Below, in pieces: positions 1-9,221 of a stretch of DNA of 64,000 nucleotides (position 1 is the first letter of the stretch; each line of letters starts with the position of its first letter). A program made the translations under genes and the position numbers. Source of the DNA: JAGNNV01 sp031392925 (GTDB lineage Bacteria; Acidobacteriota; Vicinamibacteria; Fen-336; JAGNNV01). Under the pieces are notes generated by a model. The model saw only the letters and a program-made list of their open reading frames with translations, ran no database searches and was not told where the DNA came from. The stretch spans positions 6,380-70,379 of the forward strand of contig JANMVV010000378.1 in NCBI GenBank assembly GCA_031392925.1, in the 5' to 3' direction.

Positions 1-1902
1 GCCATAGAAGAACGCGGAACCCGCGGTGTAGAGGAGGTGGCCCTTCTTGGCGGTGAGCCCGGAGTAGTTGTCCGCCTCGACGGGGACCTTCGCGACTCGC
101 TTCATGATGCCGTCGAAGTCGATGGTGAGATCTTCGGCGAGTTTCGGCGGGGGAGACGCGGCCGGGCTCGCGGCCGGCGAGGGCGACGGGCTGGGCGCTG
201 GCGTGGCCGTAGCAAAGCTCACTTCATCGCTCTCGGGGGGAAACGGATGCTTCACGTCCTTGCGCAGGGCCATCGCGAAGATGCCGGTGGTGCGGTTCGA
301 CGCGTAGTTGAACTCGACGGTGGAGATCTGCGGCGCGTATTGCCTATCGGAAAAGAAGTAGAGAAAACTGCCCTCCGGATCCCACACCGGCTCCTGGGCG
401 TTGTACTGCTCTTCGGTGACCTGGTGAAGCTGGCCGTTCGGCGAACCGCCTTCGCTCCAGATGAAGACGCTGCGGAACGTGTTGGGATTGGCGGAGCTGA
501 AGGCGAGGTGATGGCCCTTGGGCGACCAGGTGTAGTCGTGCACCTGATCGCGCGGCGCATCGTAGGCCTGCTTGAGCGACTTGTCCTCGAACGAGTAAAT
601 CCAGATGCGTCCGTCCTTGTCCGAGAACGCGATCCGCTTGCCGTCAGCCGACCACTCGGGCGCGTACCGCATCGCCTTGCCCCCGTTTGTGAGCCGCTCC
701 GGCTTGCTCGAACCGTCCTGCGCGACCACGTACAACTCTTCTTCGCCGGAGAGGTCGGAGATGAACGCGATCCTCGAGCCGTCGGGCGACCAGCGCGCCC
801 ACTTGTCGTGCGCTCCCGAAGTGCCGGTGAGATTGCGGGTAAAGCCCTTTTCGATGGGTGTGGTGAAGATGTCGCCGCGGGCGCTGAAGAGAGCCCGTTC
901 GCCCTTGGGCGAGAGCTGCGCGTCTTCGATCTGACCGGCGGCCGAGACGCGCGAGGCGCGCTTCCACAGGCCGTCGTCGGGCACGTCGATATTGAGCGCG
1001 GCGCTCTTCCCCGTCTTCACGTCGAGGACGTTCAGCTCGCCGCTCTGTTCATAGATGATCCGGCCGGTGCGATCCGAACCCGGCCATCGCACGTCCCACA
1101 CCTTGCTCGTCGTGACCTGAGTGGTCCTGGCGGTGGGCACGTCGTAGGCGTAGAGGTTGAACGTGCCGTCGCGGTCGGAGTTGAAATAGATGGTGTTCCC
1201 GATCCACATCGGGTCGCGATCGGAGCGGACGCTGTCGATGACGCGCTTCCCCTCGTTGGTCTTGAGGTCGAAGATGAAGAGATCGTTCGCGAAGCCGCCG
1301 CTGTAACGCTTCTCCGGCCGGAAGTCGCGATAGAGAGGCGAGTAGACGAGCTTGGTGCCATCCGGCGAGTACTCGCCCGCGCCGGACTCGGGCATGGGCA
1401 GAGCTTCGGCTGGGCCGCCGGCCATGGGGACGGTGTAGAGCCGTGTCTTGCCGAGCGTCCATGACTCACGGTGCGAGCGGAAGACGATGGACTTGCCATC
1501 GGGCGTCCAGCCGTAGACCTGGTTGTCCCAACCCCAGCGCGGGGTCAGAGGACCGCGCGCGGGGTAGTACGTGAGCTGCTTCGGCTCGCCCCCACCCGCG
1601 GGCATGACATAGACCTGTTCGTCGCCGTCGTACTGACCCGTGAAAGCGATCCACTTGCCGTCGGGCGAGAAGTGGGCGAAGACTTCCATGCCCGGGTGCG
1701 CGGTGAGACGAACCGCGGCGCCGCCGCTCGCGGGCGCGGTCCAGATGTCACCGGCGTAGGTGAAGGCCACCTTGTCGCCGTGGATCGCCGGAAAGCGCAG
1801 AAGCCGGGTCTGGGCGCTCGCGGGTGACGATTCGGCCAGAGTCAGGGCCGCGAGCGCGGCGGCGAGAGAAACGGAAACCGATCGGAAGGAACCGACGCGC
1901 AT
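1..1902 (-). CDS. Tricorn-type protease homologue, N-terminal part (cut by window edge)
   Basis: The first 634 residues are present; the gene continues past position 1. The N-terminus has a hydrophobic stretch ending near SPASAQT that fits a signal peptide. It is followed by repeated propeller blades with Tricorn/TolB-type motifs such as HFSPDGKWIAF and EYSPDGTKLVYSP. A Pro/Ala/Ser-rich linker (about residues 560-580) precedes the last visible part, which fits the junction between two propeller domains. The family's PDZ and S41 serine-protease domains would lie beyond the edge, so catalytic residues cannot be checked. Tricorn homologues degrade oligopeptides; a signal peptide implies periplasmic action. 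The ATG at 1902 overlaps by one base the stop of the upstream gene (TGATG), so the pair is probably translationally coupled. A TolB-like propeller protein without protease domains is the alternative. Confidence 0.85.
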   Translation of the reverse strand, partial: MRVGSFRSVSVSLAAALAALTLAESSPASAQTRLLRFPAIHGDKVAFTYAGDIWTAPASGGAAVRLTAHPGMEVFAHFSPDGKWIAFTGQYDGDEQVYVMPAGGGEPKQLTYYPARGPLTPRWGWDNQVYGWTPDGKSIVFRSHRESWTLGKTRLYTVPMAGGPAEALPMPESGAGEYSPDGTKLVYSPLYRDFRPEKRYSGGFANDLFIFDLKTNEGKRVIDSVRSDRDPMWIGNTIYFNSDRDGTFNLYAYDVPTARTTQVTTSKVWDVRWPGSDRTGRIIYEQSGELNVLDVKTGKSAALNIDVPDDGLWKRASRVSAAGQIEDAQLSPKGERALFSARGDIFTTPIEKGFTRNLTGTSGAHDKWARWSPDGSRIAFISDLSGEEELYVVAQDGSSKPERLTNGGKAMRYAPEWSADGKRIAFSDKDGRIWIYSFEDKSLKQAYDAPRDQVHDYTWSPKGHHLAFSSANPNTFRSVFIWSEGGSPNGQLHQVTEEQYNAQEPVWDPEGSFLYFFSDRQYAPQISTVEFNYASNRTTGIFAMALRKDVKHPFPPESDEVSFATATPAPSPSPSPAASPAASPPPKLAEDLTIDFDGIMKRVAKVPVEADNYSGLTAKKGHLLYTAGSAFFYG

Positions 1903-2348
1903 CAGCGCCTCTCCGGCGCGGGCGGCGCCACCACCACGAGGGGCACGTCCCAGTGCGCCTCGAGGATCTCGAAACGACGCTGCTCTTCCTTCTTGAACGT
2001 CTCCTGATCGGGGTAAAGCCGCTTCTGGATGGCCGACTCCTGATTGGGCCCCACAAAAGCGTTCATGTTCGCGAAGGTGATGACGACCAGGAACGTCCAG
2101 TCGGCGCGCCCGTCTCCGTGATACGTCGGGCGCATGACCTCAACGCCGGTGATCCGGCCCTTGTCGCCCATCTGCGCTTGCAGAACCGGGTAGTGATTCT
2201 TGAAGAAGAGGCGCTCGAACTCGTCCTGATAGCCCCATTTCACCTTGTAGTAGTAGGCGGCGCGGACCGGACCGTCCTGGGCCTGAGCCTGAAACGGCAA
2301 CGCCACGGCCAGAAGCAAGGCGACAGCGAGAGAGATGGTCTTCTTCAT
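1902..2348 (-). CDS. small secreted protein of unknown function
   Basis: 148 residues beginning with a clear Sec signal peptide (MKKTISLAVALLLAVALPFQ, cleavage likely after AQA). The mature part is rich in aromatic and charged residues (YYYKVKWGYQDEFERLFF) and has alternating strand/helix character. That is compatible with a dimeric alpha-beta (ferredoxin-like) fold, but I recognise no family motif. It ends in a Pro/Arg tail. It is the first gene of a two-gene minus-strand unit whose second gene is the Tricorn homologue, so it may work with that protease in the periplasm. No function is assigned. Confidence 0.8.
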   Translation of the reverse strand: MKKTISLAVALLLAVALPFQAQAQDGPVRAAYYYKVKWGYQDEFERLFFKNHYPVLQAQMGDKGRITGVEVMRPTYHGDGRADWTFLVVITFANMNAFVGPNQESAIQKRLYPDQETFKKEEQRRFEILEAHWDVPLVVVAPPAPERR

Positions 2349-2581
2349 GAGGGCCCCTTTCGAAGGTGAAGGCGGAATTCTAGGGCCGAGGTGGCTCGCC
2401 GCCGATCAAGACGATCTCGGAGCTACGCCCTGGCTTCGAGTTACGCGCTTTTCGGTTCAGAGATAACCGTGTTTCCGTGACGGCGCTGGCCAGGGTGATG
2501 GCGAGTGCCGGATTGAGCCGGGCGCGAACAACCTCCATCCGACCAAACCTGGCAGATGTTTCATGGGCATAATCCACGGAC

Positions 2582-3706
2582 ATGCCCTTTGAAGCGACAC
2601 TCTTCAAGCCCGTCTCCGGCGAATCGGCGAAGGTGTCCGTGCGGACCTTCGGCTCTTCGCTGGAGGTGACCGGAGGGAGCGAGACCCTCCACATCGACCC
2701 GGCCAGGTGCGCCCTGACCGCGGGTGGGTGGGACCGGGAGTCCATTCAGATCGCATGGCCGGGCGCGGGCGGCATGTGGGCGATCACGTCGAAAGATCCC
2801 GGCGCCAGGGACGAGCTGGCGCGAATCGCGCAGTTCCACGCCGCCCTGGGCGAGGCCGCCCGGGTTCAGGCCAGCACACGCCGAAGCGGCCATTTCGGCC
2901 TGACCATGGTCGCACTTCTCACCCTGCTCCCCGTGCTCCTGCTGGTCGGCCTGCTGGTCTTCCGGAATCAGATCGTCGATTTCGTCCTCGCACGGGTCCC
3001 CGTCACCGTCGATCAGGAAGTCGGAAAGATGTTCGAAGGGGAGGTCCTTCGCTCGGCGGACACGGTGGCGGAGAATGAGGCGACCCGGGCGGTGAACCTC
3101 ATCGTGGATCGGCTCAAGGCCGCGAATCCAGACCAGCGATTCGCGTTCAAGGTCAGCGTCCAGCGAAACCAGGAAGTGAACGCCTTCGCCGCGCCGGGCG
3201 GCTTGATCGTGGTGTACACCGGTCTCATCAACGAAGCGGGCTCGGCCGAGGAGGTGGCGGGCGTGCTCGCCCACGAAATGGCGCACGCCACGAACCGGCA
3301 TTCGATGCGACAGCTGATCTACGCGGGCGGCCTGCTTCCCCTCATGGGCCTGCTCATCGGTCAGCCCGACGCGGCCGCGCTCTTCCAGAACCTCGGAAAG
3401 CTCTCGGAATTGAAGTTCTCGAGGACGCAGGAGGAGGACGCCGATCGAACCGGTTTCGAGACTCTGGTGGCCGCCCGCGTATCCACCGACGGCATGGCGC
3501 GATTCTTCGATCGACTCGCGAGGGCCGACGGGCCCCAGCCATCTTTCCTGTCGACTCATCCTTCAAGCATCGACCGGGCCGGCATTATCCGGGAGCGCAC
3601 GAAGGCGCTCAATCATGCCGACGTGAAACCGTTGCCCATAGACTGGAACTCGGTGAAAGCCTCGATCGCCGGCCTGGCTCCTTCCGGTGCTGGAGGGGTG
3701 CGATGA
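2582..3706 (+). CDS. M48-family membrane zinc metalloprotease
   Basis: 374 residues. The N-terminal ~100 residues are a soluble domain without a recognised signature. A transmembrane segment follows at about 108-128, then an M48 peptidase domain with the zinc motif HEMAH at 231-235 and the third-ligand glutamate in the EEDADRTG segment (about 284-289). The late STHPS segment is also typical of the family (BepA/YcaL/Oma1-like). These enzymes degrade misfolded envelope or outer-membrane assembly intermediates. The anchor and downstream domain suggest the active site faces the periplasm. Its stop overlaps the start of the next gene (ATGA), so the two are coupled. The start at 2582 gives a sensible N-terminus; no strong Shine-Dalgarno is visible. 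Confidence 0.9.
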   Translation: MPFEATLFKPVSGESAKVSVRTFGSSLEVTGGSETLHIDPARCALTAGGWDRESIQIAWPGAGGMWAITSKDPGARDELARIAQFHAALGEAARVQASTRRSGHFGLTMVALLTLLPVLLLVGLLVFRNQIVDFVLARVPVTVDQEVGKMFEGEVLRSADTVAENEATRAVNLIVDRLKAANPDQRFAFKVSVQRNQEVNAFAAPGGLIVVYTGLINEAGSAEEVAGVLAHEMAHATNRHSMRQLIYAGGLLPLMGLLIGQPDAAALFQNLGKLSELKFSRTQEEDADRTGFETLVAARVSTDGMARFFDRLARADGPQPSFLSTHPSSIDRAGIIRERTKALNHADVKPLPIDWNSVKASIAGLAPSGAGGVR

Positions 3707-5058
3707 GCGGAGTCGACGTCTCGACGCTCCCCACCTCGGACGAAGGGAACTATCCAAACCCCGCCTACGCCTGGTACGTCGTGGGCGTGCTGTGCTTCGG
3801 GTACCTCTTCGCGTTCGTCGACCGCATCATTGTCGGCCTTTTGACTCCGGCCATTCAGGCCGATCTCGGGATCACCGACACGCAGGCGGGCCTCCTTCAG
3901 GGATTCGCCTTCGCGCTCTTCTACACAGTGTTCGGAATCCCGGTCGGCCTCGTGGCCGACCGCTGGAGCCGCAAGGCGCTGCTCTCCGCCGGCATGACCA
4001 TCTGGAGCGCCATGACCGCGGTCTGCGGTCTCGCGAGTTCCTTCTGGGTTCTCTTCGCGGCCCGGGTGGGCGTGGGTGTTGGTGAAGCGACCCTCAACCC
4101 GTGCGCGGCCTCGCTGATCGGCGACTACTTCCCGCCGAAGACGCGGCCAAAAGCGTTCGGCGTGTACGTCATGGGCACGGCCCTCGGCTCAGCCCTCACG
4201 TATCTCACCGGCGGACTGGTGATCGGCACGCTGCAGAAGTTCACCACAATTCCCGTTCCGTTCCTGGGCGATCTGAAACCCTGGCAGGTGACCTTTCTGA
4301 TCGTCGGCCTGCCTGGCCTCATCCCGGCACTCCTTTTCATGCTGACGGTCAAGGAACCGAAGCGGCTCGACCTCGCGGCTGCGAACAGGGGCCGGGCCTC
4401 GTGGGCGGAGACGCGCGCGTTTCTGGCCACGAACCGAACGACATTCTTCTGTCAGTTCGCGGGCGTTGCCCTGGTTGTCATGTCGGTCTACGGCTTCGTG
4501 AACTGGCTGCCGAGTTACTTTCTGCGCGTCCATGGATGGAGCCCGGCGAAGTTCTCGATTCAGTACGGCATCTTCGGAGGCCTCGCCGGCGTCGCGAGCG
4601 CGCTCTCCGCGGGCGGGGCCGCGTCTTTCCTGCGGCGCAAGGGCTATGCCGACGGAACGCTTCGTGCGTGTGCTCTCGGCTGCGCGGGCTCCGCTTTGGG
4701 CGCCACGATCGCGCCCTTGATGCCCACTCCGGAAATGGCGCTCGGGCTGTATGTCCTTACCGGCTTGTTCGTGAACTACCCCACGGTGCTCAGTCTGTCG
4801 GCCATCGCCGAGGTGACGCCCAACGAGATGCGCGCCCTGGTGACCTCCATCTACATTCTTCTCATCGGCCTCGTCTCATCCGGGCTGGGTCCGATCGCCG
4901 TCGGTTTCGTCACCGACCGCGTCTTTCATGACAAGCAGGCCATCGGGTGGTCGCTCGCCCTGGTCACCGCGGTGACCGGAGGCCTCGGATCGGCGCTCGT
5001 GTTCTACGGCCTCAAGGCGTATCGCGAGAGCCTCGCCCGGGTCACCTGGGGCCGTTAG
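3703..5058 (+). CDS. MFS transporter, spinster-like
   Basis: 451 residues with about twelve hydrophobic segments. The classical MFS loop 2-3 motif is visible (GIPVGLVADRWSRK), as is the TM5-like GTALGSALTYLTGG region. The N-terminal DRIIVGLLTPAIQADLGIT stretch is typical of the spinster-type branch that includes sphingolipid and organic-anion exporters. The substrate cannot be told from sequence. The start ATG overlaps the stop of the M48 protease gene by four bases. The gene is convergent with thrA, with only 10 bases between their stops and no obvious terminator hairpin in that gap. Confidence 0.9.
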   Translation: MSGVDVSTLPTSDEGNYPNPAYAWYVVGVLCFGYLFAFVDRIIVGLLTPAIQADLGITDTQAGLLQGFAFALFYTVFGIPVGLVADRWSRKALLSAGMTIWSAMTAVCGLASSFWVLFAARVGVGVGEATLNPCAASLIGDYFPPKTRPKAFGVYVMGTALGSALTYLTGGLVIGTLQKFTTIPVPFLGDLKPWQVTFLIVGLPGLIPALLFMLTVKEPKRLDLAAANRGRASWAETRAFLATNRTTFFCQFAGVALVVMSVYGFVNWLPSYFLRVHGWSPAKFSIQYGIFGGLAGVASALSAGGAASFLRRKGYADGTLRACALGCAGSALGATIAPLMPTPEMALGLYVLTGLFVNYPTVLSLSAIAEVTPNEMRALVTSIYILLIGLVSSGLGPIAVGFVTDRVFHDKQAIGWSLALVTAVTGGLGSALVFYGLKAYRESLARVTWGR

Positions 5059-5068
5059 CCCCTGGCCA

Positions 5069-7519
5069 CTAACGCGCGAGCGCGGCGGCTCGGATGATGT
5101 CCGCGAAGACACCCGAGGCGGTGACTTCCGGGCCCGCACCCGGGCCGCGCACCACCAGCGGCGATTCGGGGTAACGATCGGTCCAGAACGCGACCATGTT
5201 GTCCCCGCCGCGCAGCGAGGCGAAGGGGCTCGTCCGCTCCACGCGCCGGAGGCCGACCTCCGCGACGCCGTCCACCACCGAAGCGAGATAACAGAGCCGG
5301 CCTCCATCGAGCGAGGCCTCCTGCGCTCGCTTCTCCATGACCGCGTCGAGCTCCGGGAGACGCTTCCAGAACTCTTCGATCGGCAGGACGTCCCACTCCG
5401 GTCCGGGCAGAAGGGAGTGTCGATCCACCCCGGACGCCTCGATCGGCATGCCGGCTTCGCGGGCGAGAATGAGGATCTTCCGCGCCACGTCCGAACCGGA
5501 AAGATCCTCGCGCGGGTTCGGCTCGGTGTAGCCAAGGGCGTGCGCCTCCCGGAGCGCCACGCTGAATGCGACGCCGTCGGCCACCTTGGTCGTGAGAAAG
5601 CCGAGGGTGCCGGAAAGCGCGCCCTCGATCCGGCGGACGCGATCGCCGGTGCGCACCAGGTCCGCGAGCGTTCCGACCACGGGAAGCGCCGCGCCCACCG
5701 TGGTCTCGTGGAAGAGGGCCCCGCGACCCCGGCGCCGCCCCGCCTTGATCGCCTTGTAGGTCGCTAGATCTCCGCCGAAAGGACGCTTGTTCGCCGACAC
5801 CACGTGAACCCCGGCATCGAGGAGGCGGGTGTAGTGCCGCATCGTCTCTTCGCTGTCCGTGCAGTCGACGAAGACGGCGCTGGAGCGCCGGCTGGCCACG
5901 GCGGCGCGGACCAGCAATTCGAGGTCTGCGGCCGTCCCCTCGGCCTCAACGGTTTGTCGCAGAGCGGCGCCTGGAATCCCCGTGGGCCGTATCAGCAGGT
6001 GCCTGCTGGTGGAAGCGCCGTCGATCTCGAGCCGGAGCTCGGCACGCGCGCGGAGGCCCTCGGACTGCGCGGTCATCTGCTCGACCAGCCGCCTGCCGAC
6101 TCGACCCAGGCCGGCAATGAAGACGGAGACCGTCCGGTGATCGGCGAAGAAGGCCTCGTGGATCGCGTTCACCGCGCGCTTCTGGTCGTGCCGGCTGACC
6201 ACGCAGGAGATGTTCAGCTCCGACGAGCCCTGGGAGATGGCGCGCACGTTCACGTGCGCTTCGCCTAACACCCCGAAGATCCGGCCGGCGCTGCCGGGGG
6301 TTTCCCGCATGGCCGCACCCACGACCGCGATGACGCTGGTATCGGGCTCGACGACCAGGTCGTCGATGAGGCCCGCCTGCCGCTCGAGCACGAACTCGGC
6401 GGCGATGCTCGCCCCCGCGCGCGCCACGGCCGCCGGCTCGATGGCGAAGCAGATCGAATGCTCCGAAGAGGCCTGGGAAATGAGGATCACGCTCACGCTC
6501 TCGCGCGCCAGCGCGCCGAAAAGGCGCATGGCGATGCCGGGCACGCCCACCATCCCGTCGCCCTCGAGACGAAGGAGCGCCACATTCGAGATCGAGGCCA
6601 CGCCGCGCACGCCCATGGGCGCCGGTGAGGCCTCCTCGCGGATCCAGGTTCCCTGGAAGGCGGGGTTCAGCGTGTTCTTGATGACCAGGGGAATGTTCTT
6701 CGCGCGGGCAGGGTGCACGGTGGGCGGATAGACCACCTTGGCCCCGAAATGCGACAGCTCCATCAGCTCGTCGTAGCGAAGAGACTCCAGGGAGAACGCC
6801 GTGGGCACGATCCGGGGATCAGCACTCATGACCCCGTCGACGTCGGTCCAGATCTCGATGGCCTCGGCGTCGAGGGCCGCGCCGAAGATTGCCGCGGTGT
6901 AGTCGGAGCCGCCGCGGCCGAGCGTCGCGGTCTCGCCCGATTTCGTGGCGCCGATGAAGCCGGTGACCACGGGGATCGCGGTCGCGTCCTTCCACCATTC
7001 GCGAATGCGGGCGTTGGTCCCCTCGAAGTCCACCCGAGCCGAGCCGAAGGTCTCATCCGTGGCCACGAGCGATCGGGCATCGATGGCATCCGCCTGATGA
7101 CCCTGCGCGCGGAACGCAGCGGCGACGACCTGGGCGGAGAGGCGCTCTCCAAAGCTCGCGATACTGTCCAGGGTGCGAGGCGTGCATTCACGGACCAGGG
7201 AGACGCCATGGAGCAGATCGCGCAGGTCAACCGTCGCCTGCTCAATCTGCCGCAGGAGGCCGGCACGCTCCTCGAGACCCAACAGATCGAGGGCAACGCC
7301 CGCATGACGCTTCGCCATGGCGTCAAGATCCGACCGCCATTCGGAGGACCCCTTGACCGCCCGCTGCGACATCTCGATCAGCGCGTTGGTCACGCCGCCG
7401 AATGCGGACACGACGACGACAATCCGGCCCGCGGCGGACGCCTCGGAAACCAGGCGGAGGACTCCCCGGATCCGGTCGGGCGAGCCGACCGATGTCCCTC
7501 CGAATTTCATGATTCTCAT
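5069..7519 (-). CDS. thrA: bifunctional aspartokinase / homoserine dehydrogenase I
   Basis: 816 residues, close to the ~820 of enterobacterial ThrA. Residues 1-~290 are aspartokinase: MKFGGTSV for ATP binding, TLGRGGSDYTA and TDVDGVMSADPR. Two ACT regulatory domains follow (about 310-455), then an NAD(P)-binding domain starting at FIAGLGRVGRRLV. The homoserine dehydrogenase signature is GYTEPNPREDLSGSDVARK, with SGTLGFL before it. The enzyme makes aspartyl-phosphate and later reduces aspartate semialdehyde to homoserine, the entry to threonine, methionine and isoleucine; the ACT pair predicts feedback inhibition. I chose the ATG at 7519 because it begins the kinase motif directly. An upstream in-frame extension to 8062 has no homology-like sequence and would run through the divergent osmC gene. 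Confidence 0.95.
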   Translation of the reverse strand: MRIMKFGGTSVGSPDRIRGVLRLVSEASAAGRIVVVVSAFGGVTNALIEMSQRAVKGSSEWRSDLDAMAKRHAGVALDLLGLEERAGLLRQIEQATVDLRDLLHGVSLVRECTPRTLDSIASFGERLSAQVVAAAFRAQGHQADAIDARSLVATDETFGSARVDFEGTNARIREWWKDATAIPVVTGFIGATKSGETATLGRGGSDYTAAIFGAALDAEAIEIWTDVDGVMSADPRIVPTAFSLESLRYDELMELSHFGAKVVYPPTVHPARAKNIPLVIKNTLNPAFQGTWIREEASPAPMGVRGVASISNVALLRLEGDGMVGVPGIAMRLFGALARESVSVILISQASSEHSICFAIEPAAVARAGASIAAEFVLERQAGLIDDLVVEPDTSVIAVVGAAMRETPGSAGRIFGVLGEAHVNVRAISQGSSELNISCVVSRHDQKRAVNAIHEAFFADHRTVSVFIAGLGRVGRRLVEQMTAQSEGLRARAELRLEIDGASTSRHLLIRPTGIPGAALRQTVEAEGTAADLELLVRAAVASRRSSAVFVDCTDSEETMRHYTRLLDAGVHVVSANKRPFGGDLATYKAIKAGRRRGRGALFHETTVGAALPVVGTLADLVRTGDRVRRIEGALSGTLGFLTTKVADGVAFSVALREAHALGYTEPNPREDLSGSDVARKILILAREAGMPIEASGVDRHSLLPGPEWDVLPIEEFWKRLPELDAVMEKRAQEASLDGGRLCYLASVVDGVAEVGLRRVERTSPFASLRGGDNMVAFWTDRYPESPLVVRGPGAGPEVTASGVFADIIRAAALAR

Positions 7520-7639
7520 GGCCTGGAAGCGGGGCTTCGAACCCGCGCGGGAAGAAGAGTTTATGGGCAACGGTCCTTCGGACGGGCCGGTCGGGCTTTT
7601 GGGGTATTGGGCCGGGATCGCTACCATTGAGGCTGAATC

Positions 7640-8059
7640 ATGACCAGCACGCCCGGGCCCGACTTCACTTTGAACCTTACCTGGCAGGGGGAGCAGCGCT
7701 TTTCCGGCACTTCGGACGGCGGCGTTTCGATGACCGTGGACGGCAAACGCCAGGCCGGTCCTTCGCCGGTTCAGGCCGTGGCATTCGCGCTTGCCGGCTG
7801 CATGGGCATCGATGTGGTGGACATGATCGAGAAGGGCCGCCTTCCGCTGAAATCGGTCACCTGCGACCTGCGCATCTTTCGAGACAGCGGGACGCCGCGC
7901 AAGATCATCGGGTGCGACCTCCACTTTCTCGTGACGGGCGATGTCCCGGCGGATCGGATCGCCCGGGCCATCGAATTGTCGCGCGAGAAGTACTGCTCGG
8001 TCTGGCACTCGCTCCACCCCGCGATCGATTTCAAGACAAGCTTTACCGTGAATCCGTGA
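7640..8059 (+). CDS. OsmC/Ohr family protein
   Basis: 139 residues. OsmC-type features include the early TWQGEQRFSGTSDGG strand pair, the helix with the first conserved cysteine (FALAGCMGIDVVDMIEKG) and the second cysteine in SREKYCSVWHSL. In this family the two cysteines reduce organic hydroperoxides, with the thiol supplied by lipoylated proteins or glutathione-like donors. Whether this member is a peroxidase or another OsmC subfamily cannot be settled here. The stop overlaps the GTG start of rsgA by four bases. It diverges from thrA across a 120-base gap. Confidence 0.9.
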   Translation: MTSTPGPDFTLNLTWQGEQRFSGTSDGGVSMTVDGKRQAGPSPVQAVAFALAGCMGIDVVDMIEKGRLPLKSVTCDLRIFRDSGTPRKIIGCDLHFLVTGDVPADRIARAIELSREKYCSVWHSLHPAIDFKTSFTVNP

Positions 8060-9150
8060 CATTTCCGTACCCCGTCGAGCTCGAGTCCTGGGGATATTCG
8101 CGAGCCTGGCACAAGAAGTTCGAGAGCGCCGACGTCCATGGCTGTTTCCCCGCCCGCGTCGTGCGCGATCATCGCGGATATTTTCGGGTCATCACCGCCA
8201 AGGGTGAACTCATCGCCACCACGGCCGGACGGCTGAAGCACAACGCCCAGCATGCTTCCGAACTCCCCGCGGTGGGCGACTTCGTGGCCCTCAAGGAAGT
8301 GCGGGAAGAAGGCCACAAGCACGGCCGCGGGGTGATTCAACTCGTCCTGCCCCGCACCACTGCTTTCAAGCGCAAGGCCGCGGGACATTTGACCGAAGAG
8401 CAGATCGTGGCCAGCAACATCGACACGGTCTTTATCGTGTGCGGCCTCGACTCCGACTATTCCCCAAGGCGGGTGGAGCGCTATCTGATTCTGGCCCGCG
8501 AGAGCGGCGCGCGCGCGGTGGTGCTGCTCAACAAGTCGGACAAGTGCGCCGACACCGGCAAGCCCACGAGTGAGGTCGCGGTGATGGCAGGCGACACCCC
8601 GGTTCACCTGATCGCGGCCAAACCGCGGATCGGCCTCGACGTCCTGCCCGCGTATCTCGGCGCGGGCGACACCATCGCTTTTCTCGGCTCCTCGGGTGCT
8701 GGGAAGTCGACGCTCATCAACGCGCTCCTCGGCGAGGAGCGCCAGGCCACGCGCGAGGTGCGCGAGGCCGACTCCAAAGGCCGCCATACCACCACTGAAC
8801 GCCAGATGTTCCGGCTGGTGGGAGGAGCACTCGCCATCGACACCCCGGGCATGCGTGAACTCCAGCTCTGGTCGAGCGCCTCGGATATCTCCGGCGCCTT
8901 CGCGGACATCGAAGCTCTGGCCCTGAACTGCCGTTTCCGCGACTGCACGCACCAGACCGAGCCGCTGTGCGCGGTCCGGAACGCCGCGGAAAGCGGCGAG
9001 CTCAACGCGGAACGGTACGCGCACTTCTCGAAGCTGCGCGGTGAGGCCACGGCGATCGGCCAGCTCCGGGATGTGAAGCTGCGGATCGAGAGGAAGGCGG
9101 CCGACCGCATGGGGAGCAAGGCGCTCAAGAAGCACCAGCCGCGCGCGTGA
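8056..9150 (+). CDS. rsgA: ribosome small-subunit-dependent GTPase A
   Basis: 364 residues with the circularly permuted GTPase order diagnostic of RsgA/YjeQ. G4 NKSD is at 159-162, the P-loop GSSGAGKST at 211-219 and G3 DTPGM near 262-266. The C-terminal zinc knuckle has C292, C297, H299 and C305. An N-terminal OB-fold region precedes the GTPase. The protein acts in the cytosol as a 30S maturation checkpoint. I chose the GTG at 8056 because it overlaps the osmC stop (GTGA) and gives the family length. The longer in-frame extension upstream overlaps all of osmC and looks non-coding. Confidence 0.95.
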   Translation: MTFPYPVELESWGYSRAWHKKFESADVHGCFPARVVRDHRGYFRVITAKGELIATTAGRLKHNAQHASELPAVGDFVALKEVREEGHKHGRGVIQLVLPRTTAFKRKAAGHLTEEQIVASNIDTVFIVCGLDSDYSPRRVERYLILARESGARAVVLLNKSDKCADTGKPTSEVAVMAGDTPVHLIAAKPRIGLDVLPAYLGAGDTIAFLGSSGAGKSTLINALLGEERQATREVREADSKGRHTTTERQMFRLVGGALAIDTPGMRELQLWSSASDISGAFADIEALALNCRFRDCTHQTEPLCAVRNAAESGELNAERYAHFSKLRGEATAIGQLRDVKLRIERKAADRMGSKALKKHQPRA

Positions 9151-9221
9151 TCCCAAGGACCCCCCGGGTCCGGCTCGACCGAGTTCATTGTTTGCACAGT
9201 ATTTGAGTAGAATATCGACTC

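Noticed and set aside
2380..2745. Minus-strand frame in the gap before the M48 gene
   Set aside because: Overlaps the start of a solid gene on the other strand, no homology-like pattern.
7520..8062. 181-residue N-terminal extension of the thrA frame
   Set aside because: Covers the divergent osmC gene and has no relation to aspartokinase; the kinase motif starts at 7519.
9181..9221. Sigma-70 promoter before the TonB receptor
   Set aside because: TTGTTT and TAGAAT are present but only 14 bases apart; other combinations match worse.
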